From NCBI GenBank assembly GCA_030068075.1, contig CM057825.1:121509434-121573433 (forward strand): DNA of 64,000 nt. The letters run 5' to 3'. This DNA is from Paguma larvata (taxonomy: Eukaryota > Chordata > Mammalia > Carnivora > Viverridae). Within the stretch, counting starts at the first letter, position 1; each line of letters begins with the position of its first letter. Under the pieces are notes generated by a model, which was given only the letters and a program-made list of their open reading frames with translations, was not told the origin of the DNA and did no database searches. A program made the translations under genes and the position numbers. This document shows positions 48,371 through 59,390 of this stretch, piece after piece.

Positions 48371-49510
48371 ATCAGCTGCACCCACTCTGATGGTCAAGGG
48401 TACCTGCCGAGGACATAACCTGCTTAGCCACCCCTCCGGAACAGAGACAAAATAGGGAAGTCTAAAGGAACACGGAAGGCGCCTGTGAAGACCAGGTGCT
48501 CCCCATTGGACACCTTCTTCCAAATCCTGTAGTTGCCACGACCATCCCGTCCTTCGTAATTTGAGTAGAGTAGTTGGAGCACTGTCCCCGTATAAAGGGA
48601 AATCCAGCCTTGACCTTCATCCCCACCCACGCCACAATCGAGGGATTTCTATTTCTCCTAATCTCTTCTGACTCTGATCTCCTGCTTCTGCTTGGACAGC
48701 TGTGCTGATGTGCACAACCGATGGGTGAGCTGGGGTTGAAATCTAACCTATACTGTCCTGGCCAAGCCGTGTACTCTTGGCATATGCCGAAAATGATTTG
48801 ATGCTTGGCATGGTCGGCGCTTGGAGCTTTTGAGGAGAAAAGCGTGGAAATACAGGTCAAGTAGGGGGTCAGCTTGAAGCGTTTCAACGCCTTGCTAAGA
48901 GTCTGAAGACCACTTCCTGTAATGATGGTATCTTGTCTAACAAGGTAAAGCAAAGAGAGATGCGTTCATTCAGATTTGCATCTTATGCAGATCTCTTTAC
49001 CAGCCAGTCTGGTCCTCATCACCCATCTGGGACTGAGAAAAAGCCAACCAGTCTGGACTGAGGACGTCTATACCGAGTCCTGTGGGGAATCCCATTGGCC
49101 TCCTTGCACAGAAAGGATCAAACATCGCTGGGGAACAGAAAGGGAAAAAGGATCTGATTCCAGGGAGAAGCAGACCCAAGACAAAGAGAAACTTAACTAC
49201 CTTGTGGACGGCTCTCTAGATCCTGAGATGTGGGGCTTCTGTGGGATACTCCTGGATCTTCCAATACAGTCCTCCTACCTTCCTCCTGTTTTTGCCTAAA
49301 TTAACTCAAGTTGATTCCTGTTATAATTCTGACCGAGATACTCTGTCTCCAGTTTCTCTTCAGGCCTTCTTCTCTCCTCACATCACCACCAAGTGTTACA
49401 TTTTGTGTCTCTCCTCCCCGATGCCATGAGTTGGCCAGATGGAGAGGAGGAGGAGAGGTCAGGGGAAGGCAGGAGTAGGGAGAAGAGGCAAGAAGGGGGG
49501 AGGAGAGAGA
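48371..49510. other. Upstream flank, unassigned
   Basis: No repeat or gene recognised. A 163-codon open frame on the minus strand (48462-48953) has no recognisable domain and no splice or start context worth trusting. Confidence 0.4.
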
Positions 49511-49514
49511 AAGG

Positions 49515-49705
49515 TGTCATTGCATACATCCACAGAGATGTGGAACATTGTTTGTAACAGCAAAGGACTGAAAACAACCTTCATTGGTGAGAGAACTGAT
49601 GGTCTCCCAGAGAGACCTCTCCATCGGTGAGGTACTGGCTACATAATTCACAGTACGTCCATATTGGAATACTATACGGCAGTTAAAAAGAACGAGCAGT
49701 TAAAA
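49515..49705 (+). repeat. Old L1/HAL1-type fragment
   Basis: TTGTTTGTAACAGCAAAGGA, ACTGAAAACAACC, TATTGGAATACTATACGGC and AGTTAAAAAGAACGAG follow the familiar old L1 order. Confidence 0.55.
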
Positions 49706-49710
49706 AAATT

Positions 49711-49908
49711 CTAGGGGCGCCTAGGTGGGTCAGTCGGTTGAGCATCCGACTCTTGATTTTGGCTAAGGTCATGATCTCACCATTTGTGGGATTGAGCTCC
49801 ACATTGGGCCCTGCACGGACAGCTCGAAGCCTGCTTGGGATTCTCTTTCCCTCTCTCTCTGCCCCTCCTCCGCCTCTCCCTCAAAGTACATCAATAAAAA
49901 AAAGTCCA
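49711..49908 (+). mobile_element. Felid SINEC
   Basis: The head is GGGGCGCCTAGGTGGGTCAG. The tail ends ATCAATAAAAAAAAGTCC. It is inserted in the old L1-type fragment. Confidence 0.9.
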
Positions 49909-49929
49909 CAACTCAGTTGAAGCATTACT

Positions 49930-50215
49930 GCCTTACTTACATATTTAATAAATAAATGTTTATATTCTAAACATGTTATAAGTTACAATAAATCATAATT
50001 CATATTATTATACATCTAAATATATTTTATAAAAATATGTCATAAATATACTGTCATTTGTTTAGTAAAATATATAAAAATATATTATAAGTATATTTAT
50101 TATGAGTGTATTTATATAAATAACACAAATATATATTAGTAGTAAATTTATATTTATAATATATATAATATATAATATATAAACATTTATGGTCTGTGTA
50201 TATATATTTATATCA
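49930..50215. repeat. AT-rich low-complexity block
   Basis: Nearly all A/T, with recurring TATAAATAT, ATATATAATATATAA and TTATATAAATAA words and local self-complementarity. Confidence 0.85.
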
Positions 50216-50245
50216 AATGATCTTCAATCAAGATACAATTTTTTT

Positions 50246-50456
50246 TCTTTTTTTTAAATATTTATTTACTTTTGAGACAGAGAGAGACAGAGCATGAGTG
50301 GGGGAGGGGCACAGAGAGAGGGAGACACAATCTGAAGCAGGCTCCAGGCTCTGAGCTGTCAGCACAGAGCCCGACGCGGGGCTCGAACTCACAGACCACG
50401 AGATCATGACCTGAGCCAAGTTGGATGCTTAACCGACTGAGCCACCCACGCGCCCC
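50246..50456 (-). mobile_element. Felid SINEC
   Basis: Antisense copy with head GAGCCACCCACGCGCCCC. A 16-base duplication AAGATACAATTTTTTT lies at 50230-50245 and 50457-50472. Confidence 0.95.
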
Positions 50457-50507
50457 AAGATACAATTTTTTTAAACAGCAAGGCAGAAATACAAGCACAC
50501 TTACCTT

Positions 50508-50715
50508 AAAAAATTTTTTTAATGTTTGTTTATTTTTGAGACAGAGAGAGACAGAGCATGAGCCGGGGAGGGGCAGAGAGAGAGGGAGATGGAGAATCCG
50601 AAGCAGGCTCCAGGCTCTGAGCTGTTGGCACAGAGAGCTCGAACTCGTGAACCATGAGGTCCGGACCTGAGCCCAAGTCGGACACTCCACTGACTGAGCC
50701 CCGCGGGCGCCCCAG
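50508..50715 (-). mobile_element. Felid SINEC
   Basis: Antisense copy 51 bases from the previous one, with head GAGCCCCGCGGGCGCCCC. A 13-base duplication GCACACTTACCTT lies at 50495-50507 and 50716-50728. Confidence 0.95.
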
Positions 50716-50989
50716 GCACACTTACCTTTAGAACGCAGACTATTTCTGGGAAGTGGTACCAGAGGCAGTCATCGTGAGCCTCAAGAACAGGAAGCATGGG
50801 GAGGCACCTCGCTCTTCCCTGTGTGCTATATGCTTCAACTCTTCCAGCAAAGTAATCGATGAAAATGGTTTTAAAAGCTAAGAAAATGAGAAAGCGCCCT
50901 AAACAAAGGGTAGATGAAAAAGAAAAGGGCATCAAACAGCTCAACAACCAGGACTAGACTTCCCCTCTCAGCACCTCGGTGATGGATCC

Positions 50990-51090
50990 TTGACCTTGAC
51001 TAAGCCATTTCCCTTCCTTGGGCCTCGGTTTTTTCATCTGGAAAATAGGTCAGCAGAATTCAATGCTCTCTAAGGTCCCGGCTCCAAAAA
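50990..51090 (+). repeat. MIR fragment
   Basis: TTGACTAAGCCATTTCCC, TTGGGCCTCGGTTTTTTCATC, TGGAAAATAGG is the MIR core. Confidence 0.55.
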
Positions 51091-51524
51091 CTGTCTTCAA
51101 TATTCGCTGACAGAGCGGGCAGAACTTTCTTTCAAATTAAAGCAGTAATTGTTCTGGCTTCCCACAGAAGCGTATGATGCTACCATCCTAATATGAAATG
51201 GCTTTTTCTTTATTAGAGTTATCTTTGGAATCCGGCGCCTTAAAGGATAGAAAATGAATCACAAATAAAATATTTGCAAATCACATAGAATAAGATGTTT
51301 TTTTATGAGAGGCACATTTGGGCACCTTCTCAACCCTGCACCCTCTGCAGAGAAAAGTCCTCCAGAGCCTGACCAGAGATGGACGCGGATGCCTGACCCA
51401 GGAGGATCCAGTCAATTATAATCTGCCTAAAGCCAATTAGATTTGTCCTCAAGAAATTGAACTAAGAAAACAGAGACGGGGGAGGGGGGGCGGGGAATCT
51501 CATTACCTTAATTCTTAGGAACCA

Positions 51525-51625
51525 AAGTTGCATGAGGGCAGGAATTGTACAGTCTTCCTCATGCTCTATGCCCAGTGCTTACCACCATTCTGGCACATAC
51601 TAGGTGCTCAATAAATATTAGCTGA
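51525..51625 (-). repeat. L2 3' end
   Basis: TTGCATGAGGGCAGGAATTG, CTATGCCCAGTGCTTACC and TACTAGGTGCTCAATAAATA. Confidence 0.75.
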
Positions 51626-51626
51626 G

Positions 51627-51825
51627 GGGTGCCGGGAAGGCTCAGTCAGTTGAGCGTCTGACTCTTGATTTCGGCGCAGGCCATGATCCCAGGGTCATGG
51701 GATGGAGGCCCATGTTGAGCATGGAGTCCACTTGGGATTCTCTCCTCTTTCCCTCTGCCCCTCTTTTCCACTCTCTCTCTCTCTCTCAAATTATATATAG
51801 ATATATAGATATAGATAAATGTTGA
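51627..51825 (+). mobile_element. Older CAN-type SINE
   Basis: The head is GGGGTGCCGGGAAGGCTCAG and the body is diverged (CCAGGGTCATGGGATGGAGG), closer to the general caniform/feliform SINE than to the young felid type. The tail is (ATAG)n-like. Confidence 0.82.
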
Positions 51826-52144
51826 AAGAAAAACTAATCACCAGAGGAATGGTCCATACACTCTGACAGCTGTAGATTCCATGGTACCCACCCCCCCCGC
51901 AGTTCCTTTCCCTTTGAGAGACCTAGATTTCTAGGTTTTCCTGGGATTTTTGTGGGATTTTGATCTTTCTTTAAAAACTCACTTCCACCTAAGCTAATTT
52001 GAACAGAGTTTTGGATTCTTTCCTCCAAAAGAGCCCGAAGACAAGTATTCTTTGTTTTCTCAAAACACGAATCATTTTTCTCCCCAAGATTACTTTCTTT
52101 TCATTAAATACCATCAAAATTCATAATAACATGTTCCAAGGTTC

Positions 52145-52475
52145 AATTCCTTGTGGCAAACGTGTATCGAGCTAGAAACTATGTGAGACCTGAAAGATGA
52201 ACGGGGCCAAGTCCCTGCCACCCGAACATGTCATTCAGATGGAGAAAGGCAGACACAGAGTTAAGTCTGTCGACGAGCCGATTATCTGAAAGGGAAGGTT
52301 TAAACTACGCACTCTGGGTTTAAGTGGAAGAAAGAGATCAATATTGGGGAAGACCTCACGGAGGAGATGACCCTAAAGATGGGTTTTGAAAAATGAGCAG
52401 GATGTCTCAGGGAAAGGGTATTTGGGGCAGAGAGAACGTCGAAGAAAGGCACAGAGTCTGGGAACCCCGACACTT
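52145..52475 (+). repeat. Ancient LINE-like repeat
   Basis: GAACGGGGCCAAGTCCCTGCC, GGGGAAGACCTCACGGAGG, AGATGACCCTAAAGATGGG and GTATTTGGGGCAGAGAGAACG match the family at 13205. Confidence 0.55.
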
Positions 52476-52849
52476 AGCGGCGGAGCGATGAGCGACACGG
52501 TAGAATGAAGCGGAAGACCAGGCTAGCAGAACAAGATGAGAACAGGAGAGTGAGCCACACTGGTTTTTGTATTTTGGTGTGTTTTTTTTTTAACCAAGAT
52601 CCCAGCTCAGTGTTTTAAATATTCAGGCCAATAGGGATTTTTTTTAAGAGTAGCACATTTGGCAAGTCTCCAAGCACCGAAAGGAACCCTCAATGTTCTA
52701 GAACCTCTACAACACCAAAGAAAGACGATCAGAACTCTGATCTCAGTGGCGAGCCCTTTTTCTATTTCAAATGCGTGTTGTTTCTCCCCCAAACATCCCA
52801 TAAGCAGTGAATGCTCACTCAGTACAAAGGCCATTAAAAATGATTATCT

Positions 52850-52940
52850 TTTCGAAGTGATGGAAATGTTTTGAGCTAGAAAGTGGTGATGGTTACACAA
52901 CATTGTGAGTGTACTAAAAGCCATGAATTATTCACTTATA
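52850..52940 (+). repeat. Old L1 3' end fragment
   Basis: AAGTGGTGATGGTTACACAAC, ATTGTGAGTGTACTAAAAGCC and ATGAATTATTCACTT are the usual old L1 3' words. Confidence 0.65.
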
Positions 52941-53075
52941 AGTAAGTGACTGGCATAAAAATGACCCAAGCCTTACCTTGAGCAAGGTCATTTTCTGAGA
53001 GAGACTGCACTCATGAGGATAAGGTTTGGTGGGTGAGTGCCATTTATATATAGGGCCCAATTCAAGAAATAAAAT

Positions 53076-53078
<3 letters not shown>

Positions 53079-53129
<51 letters not shown>

Positions 53130-53130
53130 A
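53079..53130. repeat. (CA)n microsatellite with (AT)n end
   Basis: About 21 CA units followed by ATATATATA. Confidence 0.96.
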
Positions 53131-53259
53131 CTTTTTTTTTTCCCATTTAAGATTAAATGAGGAAATGAGCTGTAGATAAGAGTATATATTCGTATGACCA
53201 TTTATGGGGCTGGGGTGTGGGATGATCATTTGACTCCATTTTTTAAAATGTTGAATGCA

Positions 53260-53483
53260 GGGCTTCTGGGCGGCTCAGTCGGTTAAGCATCCAATTCTCG
53301 GTTTCAGCTCAGGTCATGATCTCACGGTTTCATGGGTTCGAGCCCCACATTGGGCTCCACACGGTCAGGGCAGAGCCTGCTTGAGATTCTCCGTCTCCCT
53401 CTCTCTCTGCCCCTCCCCCACTTATGCTGTCTCTGTCTCTCTCAAAATAAATAAATCAACTTTAAAAATAAATAAATAAAAAT
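53260..53483 (+). mobile_element. Felid SINEC
   Basis: The head is GGGCTTCTGGGCGGCTCAG. A perfect 14-base duplication AAATGTTGAATGCA lies at 53246-53259 and 53484-53497. Confidence 0.95.
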
Positions 53484-53514
53484 AAATGTTGAATGCACGA
53501 AGCTTGGTATCAGC

Positions 53515-53700
53515 AATTCTCCTTCGAGGGGTCTATTCCTGTGCACGAGAGAGACTCACATCCCTAGCCAGACTGTAGACCAAAAAAGAAAGTGTGTTGC
53601 AACGTCGTAATAGTGAAAAGTTGGAAACAACCTAAATGTCCAGCAAGAGAAAAACGAGCTAAACAAAAAGAAGAGGAAATAAATAGGAGAAGCTGCTAGA
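53515..53700 (+). repeat. Old L1/HAL1-type fragment
   Basis: CAGCAATTCTCCTTCGAGGGG, GTAATAGTGAAAAGTTGG, AAACAACCTAAATGTCCAGC are typical words. Confidence 0.6.
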
Positions 53701-53765
53701 ATGCGGTCACCTCTAGGCAGTGCTGTTTAAAAGGGAGGCTTTCCATTTTCTTTTTTCACCTCTTT

Positions 53766-53978
53766 TCTTTTTTAAGTTTATTTGTTTATTTTGAAAGAGA
53801 GAGAAAGCACAAGTGGTGGAAGGGGCAGAGAGAGAGAGGGAGAGAGAGAGAATCCCAAGCAGGCTCCGCACTGTCAGCGCAGAGCCTGACGCAGGGCTCA
53901 CAGTCACCAACCAGGAGATCGTGACCCGAGCCAAAATGAAAAGTCAGATGCTTAACCAACGGAGACACGTAGGTGCCC
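53766..53978 (-). mobile_element. Felid SINEC, diverged
   Basis: Antisense copy with the head reading CGGAGACACGTAGGTGCCCC and a GA-rich block at 53828-53851. Confidence 0.88.
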
Positions 53979-55430
53979 CTATTTTTTCACTTCTCATGTG
54001 ATTTCTTGTGGCATGCCTTACTTTTGTAATTTTAATAAATCCCTGAGTTTTCTTTAATCAAACATGGCTTTATTGAGTCCCACGGAAATTAATGTGTGTT
54101 CTTCAACTAGGAGATTACTCACTTTATTGAATGGAACAAGGTTAATGAAAAAAAAAAAGTCTATGCCTATTTTATGCACATTTGGGGCATACAAAAAAAA
54201 ATGTTATAAGCTGAGCGTGTTCGAGAGCTGGCAACCTAAAGATATTTCCTGATCTTGCATTCTCAAATTAGATCACAGCTGCGTTGTAAAACCATGTCTG
54301 CCATCCACTAGTCGTCCGTTGGCGAATTCATAAAATGCATACAAATTACTAGATTTGTCAAGTTGGCAATCAAGTCAGTGTTCCCGGACCAGGTACTAGT
54401 GGTGCTTCATCCAGATTCCCTTGGATTCCTTTGGCCGTCTCTTGTGTCGCTTGCCTGATTGGATGTGCTTCTATGAGGATGCACAAGTAAGTCTGTAAAG
54501 GGAGGAACCGTCTCAGGCCAGTGGAGGAAATCCGCCTGGATATTTTGAGCTGGAAGGGCTCCGAGGTGGCCGTCCCTCCTAGAAGCCTTGGGTCAACGTC
54601 GTCTGAGTACAGGAGTAAGAAATCTCAGCTCTCCTGGTTGGGTCAGGACAAAGTTAAAACCATACCTTACCCTCCAGGGTCCCTGGCCAGATTAGGCTGA
54701 AGTTACTGGCTGTGGAGCTTTGCCTACAGCACACTTTTGCTTGGTTTCTTGTCTTTTTTTTTTTCTTTCTGTGGGCGTCTCCTGCAAGGACTTCCTTAAT
54801 GAATTCATTACACGCGAAGCCTCATCACCGGGTCTCCTGAAGAACTCAGTCTGGGACGATCTTTTTTGCACAAAAGCAGAAACAGAATGCACGAACATCG
54901 TTGAGCCAAGCCCGGGTTCAGAAAATCCCAGTTTCAAGTTTTCATAAGACAGGATGATTCAAACAGGGCTGCTGTGATGACAGTTTCTCAAAGCCTCAGC
55001 TCGAGTATCTACTACTCAGACTCTGGAACGGGCTAACGATTTCATCTATTGAAAGAGGCACTATCTTCTCGTGCCCGTGTGTACAAGACCAGTAGATTCT
55101 ATTTCAGAAATTAATTAACATCTCCTAATTACATCTATCCTTGGAATTATTAACACCTGGAAAATCAATGGAAACTCCATGGATTCTTTTATTTTTTGCA
55201 CCTCTCCGTCTGGGTCAAAAGAGTGGAGTTGCTGTTGTGGTTCTATGCAAAATGATTTTGCAAATCTAAAGGGAGAGATTTTATTTCCCTTTTGGGGGAC
55301 CTCAGTAGGTTATTCTGGAGATGAAATGAGGGAAATACAGAACCTGGCTCGGAGGGTGGCTCCTGGTAGGCCCCCAGTCAGTCACTTTCCTTCTTTCCGA
55401 AGCTGTGGCCCATGAGGATATTCTAATTCT
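53979..55430. other. Upstream flank, mostly unique sequence
   Basis: No repeat family or gene recognised. The block at 55080-55175 holds several TAAT/ATTA cores in a short span (see findings). Confidence 0.45.
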
Positions 55431-55560
55431 GTGATTACCCAAGTGTGGCCCTCCATCAGAAACACTTGGAATGCTTACCAAATGCAGATTCCCAGGCTCC
55501 ATCCTTCTGAATTAGAATCTCTGGCGAAGACCTAGAGGTCGGCATTCTTTTTAAGCCCTT
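55430..55560 (-). repeat. hAT MER5-like fragment
   Basis: GAAACACTTGGAATGC, AAATGCAGATTCCCAGGC and GAATTAGAATCTCTGGCG fit MER5A order. Confidence 0.55.
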
Positions 55561-55649
55561 GTTTGAATTTTATTCATTCTCCAGTTTCAATATCACTACC
55601 TGTGACTCACTCATTTCCAACTAGAGAGAGCACAAGAATACGAGTGCGT

Positions 55650-56090
55650 TAATAGGTATAGTTTTAACTGAAAATGACAGAGAAGCAAGTGAGACTAACA
55701 TAAGCTACAGAAAAAACGCGGACAGAGTTATCGACTCACAACACTAAAATGTCCAGGTCTTTAGTTACATCTAGGCCCGGCTAGATCCAGGGACTCAACT
55801 GCTACCTTCAAGTTTCTGTCTTTCCTCCATTTGGTTTCGTTCATGAGCTCCGCAGTGATAAAATGACAGCCACCAATAGCTCTACGGTGACCATCTTTCC
55901 GCTAGTGATCCTCAAAGACAGGACTGCAGCTCCTTCCGGGTAGTTTCAGCAAAAGTCCCAGGGAGACTTCTGATTGGTCTAGCTTAGGTCACATGCTCAC
56001 CTTTGAACCAATCGGCAGCCAGAAGGATGCAGTGCTTGGATAGGTAAGGCCTGAGTCATGTGTCCCTCTCAGGAGCAAAGCTATCAATGC
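55650..56090 (+). repeat. Ancient interspersed repeat, family uncertain
   Basis: GGCTAGATCCAGGGACTCAA, CAGCCACCAATAGCTC, AGCAAAAGTCCCAGGGAG, GATTGGTCTAGCTTAGG and TTGAACCAATCGGCAGCC. It is the same family as 14450-14760 and is better preserved. Confidence 0.6.
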
Positions 56091-57340
56091 CAAGTCCACC
56101 TCAAACATATAAATGGGTTCTCCTCGAGAAATAAGTACTCTACTGCCGGAAGTCTTGCCAGAGGACTGATCTCTTCTTCGCTAAAACCAGAATCTGTGTT
56201 CTTTAAAAATCTTCCAAATGATTTCACTGATCCGATATTTTGTGGTGCTGAACCCCTGGGATGAATTGACCTTCAAATGACTTGGAAAGTCTCAGAACCG
56301 CTCATCTGTCCTCACTCGGGAGTTCAAGACTTGCCTCTCCTGCCTGGGGAGGTTCAAAACTGAGGGGCTTAGGGTGGGACACTGGTCTTTCCGCTTTAGC
56401 TGGGAGTTAATCTTCGGTAAACCACTTCTACCAGAAAATGCAAAGCCCAGACTGTCACCACTTAACAGAGAGCAAAGAGGGTGGCATTAGAAGGAGCCGT
56501 CGGAAACATGTGTCTGCTTATCCTCCAGGGAGACAACAGGTTAGTGTACCGTCTACCGGGCAGATGTGCTGACAGGAACAGGGAGCAAATGGCAGACTTG
56601 TCGAAAAGGGAAAATCCAATTGTACTAGAGACGATTTCTTGATGAGAAAGTAGTGTACTTCAGTTAGTCCAGTTAGATTTCTCCCCTGATATCTGTTAAC
56701 AGGAGAGGATCTTTTTCTTGAACTGAAAAAAGAAAATCTAGTTCATCCGTACTCGCTTGTTTATATCAATGCCAGGGAAGGGTGGGAGGAAGATACGTCT
56801 ATGAAATCAACCCCGTGTCCTTTTGCACAACTAGCTTGCCCAGAATCGTGATGCTCCTATTGCTGGAGGGAAAAAAAAAAATCAAGCAAGACCCAAAAGG
56901 ACTTGGAGTCTAATTTGAAAAGGACATCAGGACATTGGGAGGAGATGGGGGTTCGGGGGTGGGGAGAAGTTGCTGAGAGAAGGTCCTGGTTGTGTCCTTT
57001 GTGGCCAGTTTGCTTGCATCAGCAGGTCATACGTAAAGAGCAAAACACCATCGCTTTTTAATAACACACTTAACTGCCTATGCATACACAGGAGATCATG
57101 GTGTATGCCAATTAAAAAAATTCAATCTCAAGTGCAGGTACAGCTGGCCGATAATTTTTAGGCCGAAAGCTAGAAGGAATCCGTAGTTCTTAACATAGTA
57201 TGCGGACTGGTAAAATAGTGTCGCAGCAGAGATGACGGCGATTTGGGTATTGAAACCACCGGACGGGGCAGAGGCTTTCAAGAGGGCAACTCAGGGTCCC
57301 ACTGGGAAGTGCAGGAGACAGCAGGAAACCAATGCGTGCA
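56091..57340. other. Upstream flank, nothing recognised
   Basis: No gene, RNA or repeat family seen apart from a short A-run near 56872. Confidence 0.4.
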
Positions 57341-57378
57341 TGCGCGCGTGTGTGTGCGCGCACTGCGTGTGTGTGAAC
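57341..57378. repeat. Alternating purine-pyrimidine (GT/GC) tract
   Basis: GCGCGTGTGTGTGCGCGCAC followed by TGCGTGTGTGTG. A Z-DNA-prone pattern. Confidence 0.8.
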
Positions 57379-57644
57379 TCCACCCACACACTTCCTCCAC
57401 CTAACAGCAAACTGGCCTCTTCACTGGTGGTTTGATGAATTTCATCTTGGGCAACATGTAAACTCACCAGATGGGAGTTTATTATTCCAACTTGCTTCGG
57501 TTTGCCCTTACTACTCTTCTCATATATATTCATTCATTAATGCTGTCTACCTCAAGCTTGGGGAGTGTTATATGTCGATTACATCTCAAGAGAACTGGAA
57601 AAAAAAAGAATGTCCTTCTCTCTCCTACAAATAGACTTGGTTAC

Positions 57645-57778
57645 TCATTTCATCATTTATTTAAAAACATTTGTTATGAGTCGACACTGTGCTATGTGTG
57701 GCGTTAGGCGTGGAAGATACCACAATGTAAAAAAAATAGACGAGAGTTCCTATCCACTCGGAGCTTCTGTTCTAGAAA
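57645..57778 (+). repeat. Ancient LINE-like repeat, 5' segment
   Basis: CACTGTGCTATGTGTGGCG, GGCGTGGAAGATACCACAATG and CACTCGGAGCTTCTGTTCTAG fit the opening of the family at 13205. Confidence 0.5.
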
Positions 57779-58160
57779 TATACTGTCCAATATGGCAGCC
57801 ATAGACCACATGAACTACTAAGTACTTGAAAAGTGGCTAGTTTATCTTTTTTTCCAAAGTAATCTCTACACCCAATGTGGGGCTCAAACTCAAGACCCGA
57901 GATCAAGAGTTGTCCGTTCTACTGAGCCAGCCTGGTGCCCTGAAAAGTGGCTAGTCTAAATTGAGTTGTACCATGAGTATAAAATACAGAGTTTCGAACG
58001 ACTTAATGTTGAAAAAAGAATGGAAAGTGTGTCAATTTTTTTATACTGATACCTATTGAAATGACCATACTTCGGATATCGAGTCAAATAAAATATATTT
58101 CACTGGTTTTTCTTTCTATGTGGCTACAAGAAAACGTAAAATTATGTATGTGGCTTGAAG
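57779..58160. repeat. Ancient DNA-transposon-like repeat, split by a SINE
   Basis: GTCCAATATGGCAGCCATAG, AAGTGGCTAGTCTAAATTGAG and TATTTCACTGGTTTTTC, then TGTGGCTACAAGAAAACG. This is a familiar old repeat whose name I cannot fix. The host copy is interrupted at 57842-57940. Confidence 0.5.
57842..57940 (-). mobile_element. Short CAN-type SINE
   Basis: Antisense, about 100 bases: CCAATGTGGGGCTCAAACTC, GAGATCAAGAGTTG, CTGAGCCAGCCTGGTGCCC. A perfect 15-base duplication TGAAAAGTGGCTAGT lies at 57827-57841 and 57941-57955. Confidence 0.93.
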
Positions 58161-58165
58161 TCTAT

Positions 58166-58380
58166 CTCTTTTTTAAATTAATTTATTTATTTTGAGAGAG
58201 ACAGAGTGTGCACACGAGTAGGGAAGGGGCAGAGACAAGGGAGAGAGAGAATCCCAAACAGGCTATCCGCTATCGGTGCGGAGCCCGACGTGGGGGCTCC
58301 AAGCCCTGAACAGTGAGATCATGACCTGAGCTGAAACCAAGAGTCAGACACTTAACTGACTGAGCCGCCCAGGGCCCCGA
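58166..58380 (-). mobile_element. Felid SINEC, diverged
   Basis: Antisense copy with head TGAGCCGCCCAGGGCCCC and tail TTTTTTAAATTAATTTATT. Confidence 0.9.
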
Positions 58381-58625
58381 AGTACATTTCTATTGAATAG
58401 CCTTGTTCTAGAGCAGGGGTTCTGAAACAGGGGATGGTTTTGCACCCGATTCCAAGATGTGAGGCCAACAAACATGTGTCTTCGTTTTATGGCTCTGAGT
58501 CTCTCATCACTTCAGAAGTTCAAACTTTCACGGCCAACCTTTGAAAGGTTCTTGGGCGTCACACCTGGGAATTTATGGAACTGCCCCCAGGTGATGTCTA
58601 GATTTCTCTGCATACTTTAAATAGC

Positions 58626-59390
58626 TGTGTAAGGGTCGAGACCCCAAATACCCAGGAACAGAAAGTCCCAGATGCCGAGGCTGCAAAAGCATAGGAGATT
58701 TATTAGCTAGCTCGAGCTAGGGTCCAAACCCAGAGCACCAGCGCAGTGGCCTCCTTTAGGGTAAGGACCCCACTCTCGGGATTCAGTTCTCTTTTTATAA
58801 CATTTGTAGGGTTACATGTGCTGTCTCTGCCCCTTCTCTTTGTTCTTTTGAGTCCAGATGGCCGTGTCTTCTTCCGATTGGCTCATTTAAGTCTGGGGCT
58901 ATTGCTGAGAAACAGAAACTCCAGGGGGTACAGGAAACAGAAACAGAAACCTTTTGGCCTCTATCGGCTGAGATTCCATTGGAGGAGGTCATGGAGAGGA
59001 CGTGACCTCTGGTTGACCTGCAAGCTGGAGCCAGGCAATCAGAGGTTCCCCACCTCCTCCCCTGTCCTTGCGATGTACGCTCCGGCTACCATTCCCGAGC
59101 TAGCCGCCAGTGCAAGGACATAGCCTTGAGAGAGTAAGGGGGTTGTGGAGACCCTCTAGGCAGTATACGCCAATATATCTTATTCAAGCCTCTATATCAA
59201 CTGGTAAGATTCTGGCAGGCAGGTGCCGAGACCCTCTCACTCGCGGCCACCTGCAATCTCCCTTGCTTATTAACCCTGTCACCCCCACCCCACCCCCCAA
59301 TCTGGAGTGGTCTGCTTTTTTCATCAGCTCTCCTTGTCCTCGGTTTACAGAGGCCAGTTTGCAAACCAAGACTCCCCTAGGATTTTGAGG
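58626..59390 (-). mobile_element. ERV-type solo LTR (minus)
   Basis: Read on the minus strand, the elements fall in LTR order. A long U3 comes first, then a CCAAT box (plus ATTGG at 58877-58881), a TATA box (TTATAAAAAG, 58800 to 58791) and an AATAAA (58704 to 58699). A U5-like end closes in TTACACA at 58626. No viral gene remains, so this is a solo or partial LTR. The outer (U3) limit is uncertain. A TAGC match at 58622 and 59121 could be a target duplication, but similarity to the 42.9-43.3 kb copy continues past 59121, so I prefer a limit near 59390. Confidence 0.6.

Noticed and set aside
47996..48523. 175-codon minus-strand frame
   Set aside because: It mostly reads the reverse strand of the ancient LINE-like repeat at 47970-48370.
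59121..59124. TAGC matching 58622-58625 as a 4-base target duplication of the LTR
   Set aside because: Similarity to the 42.9-43.3 kb copy runs straight through this point, so it is probably not the LTR end. A 4-base match is easily chance.
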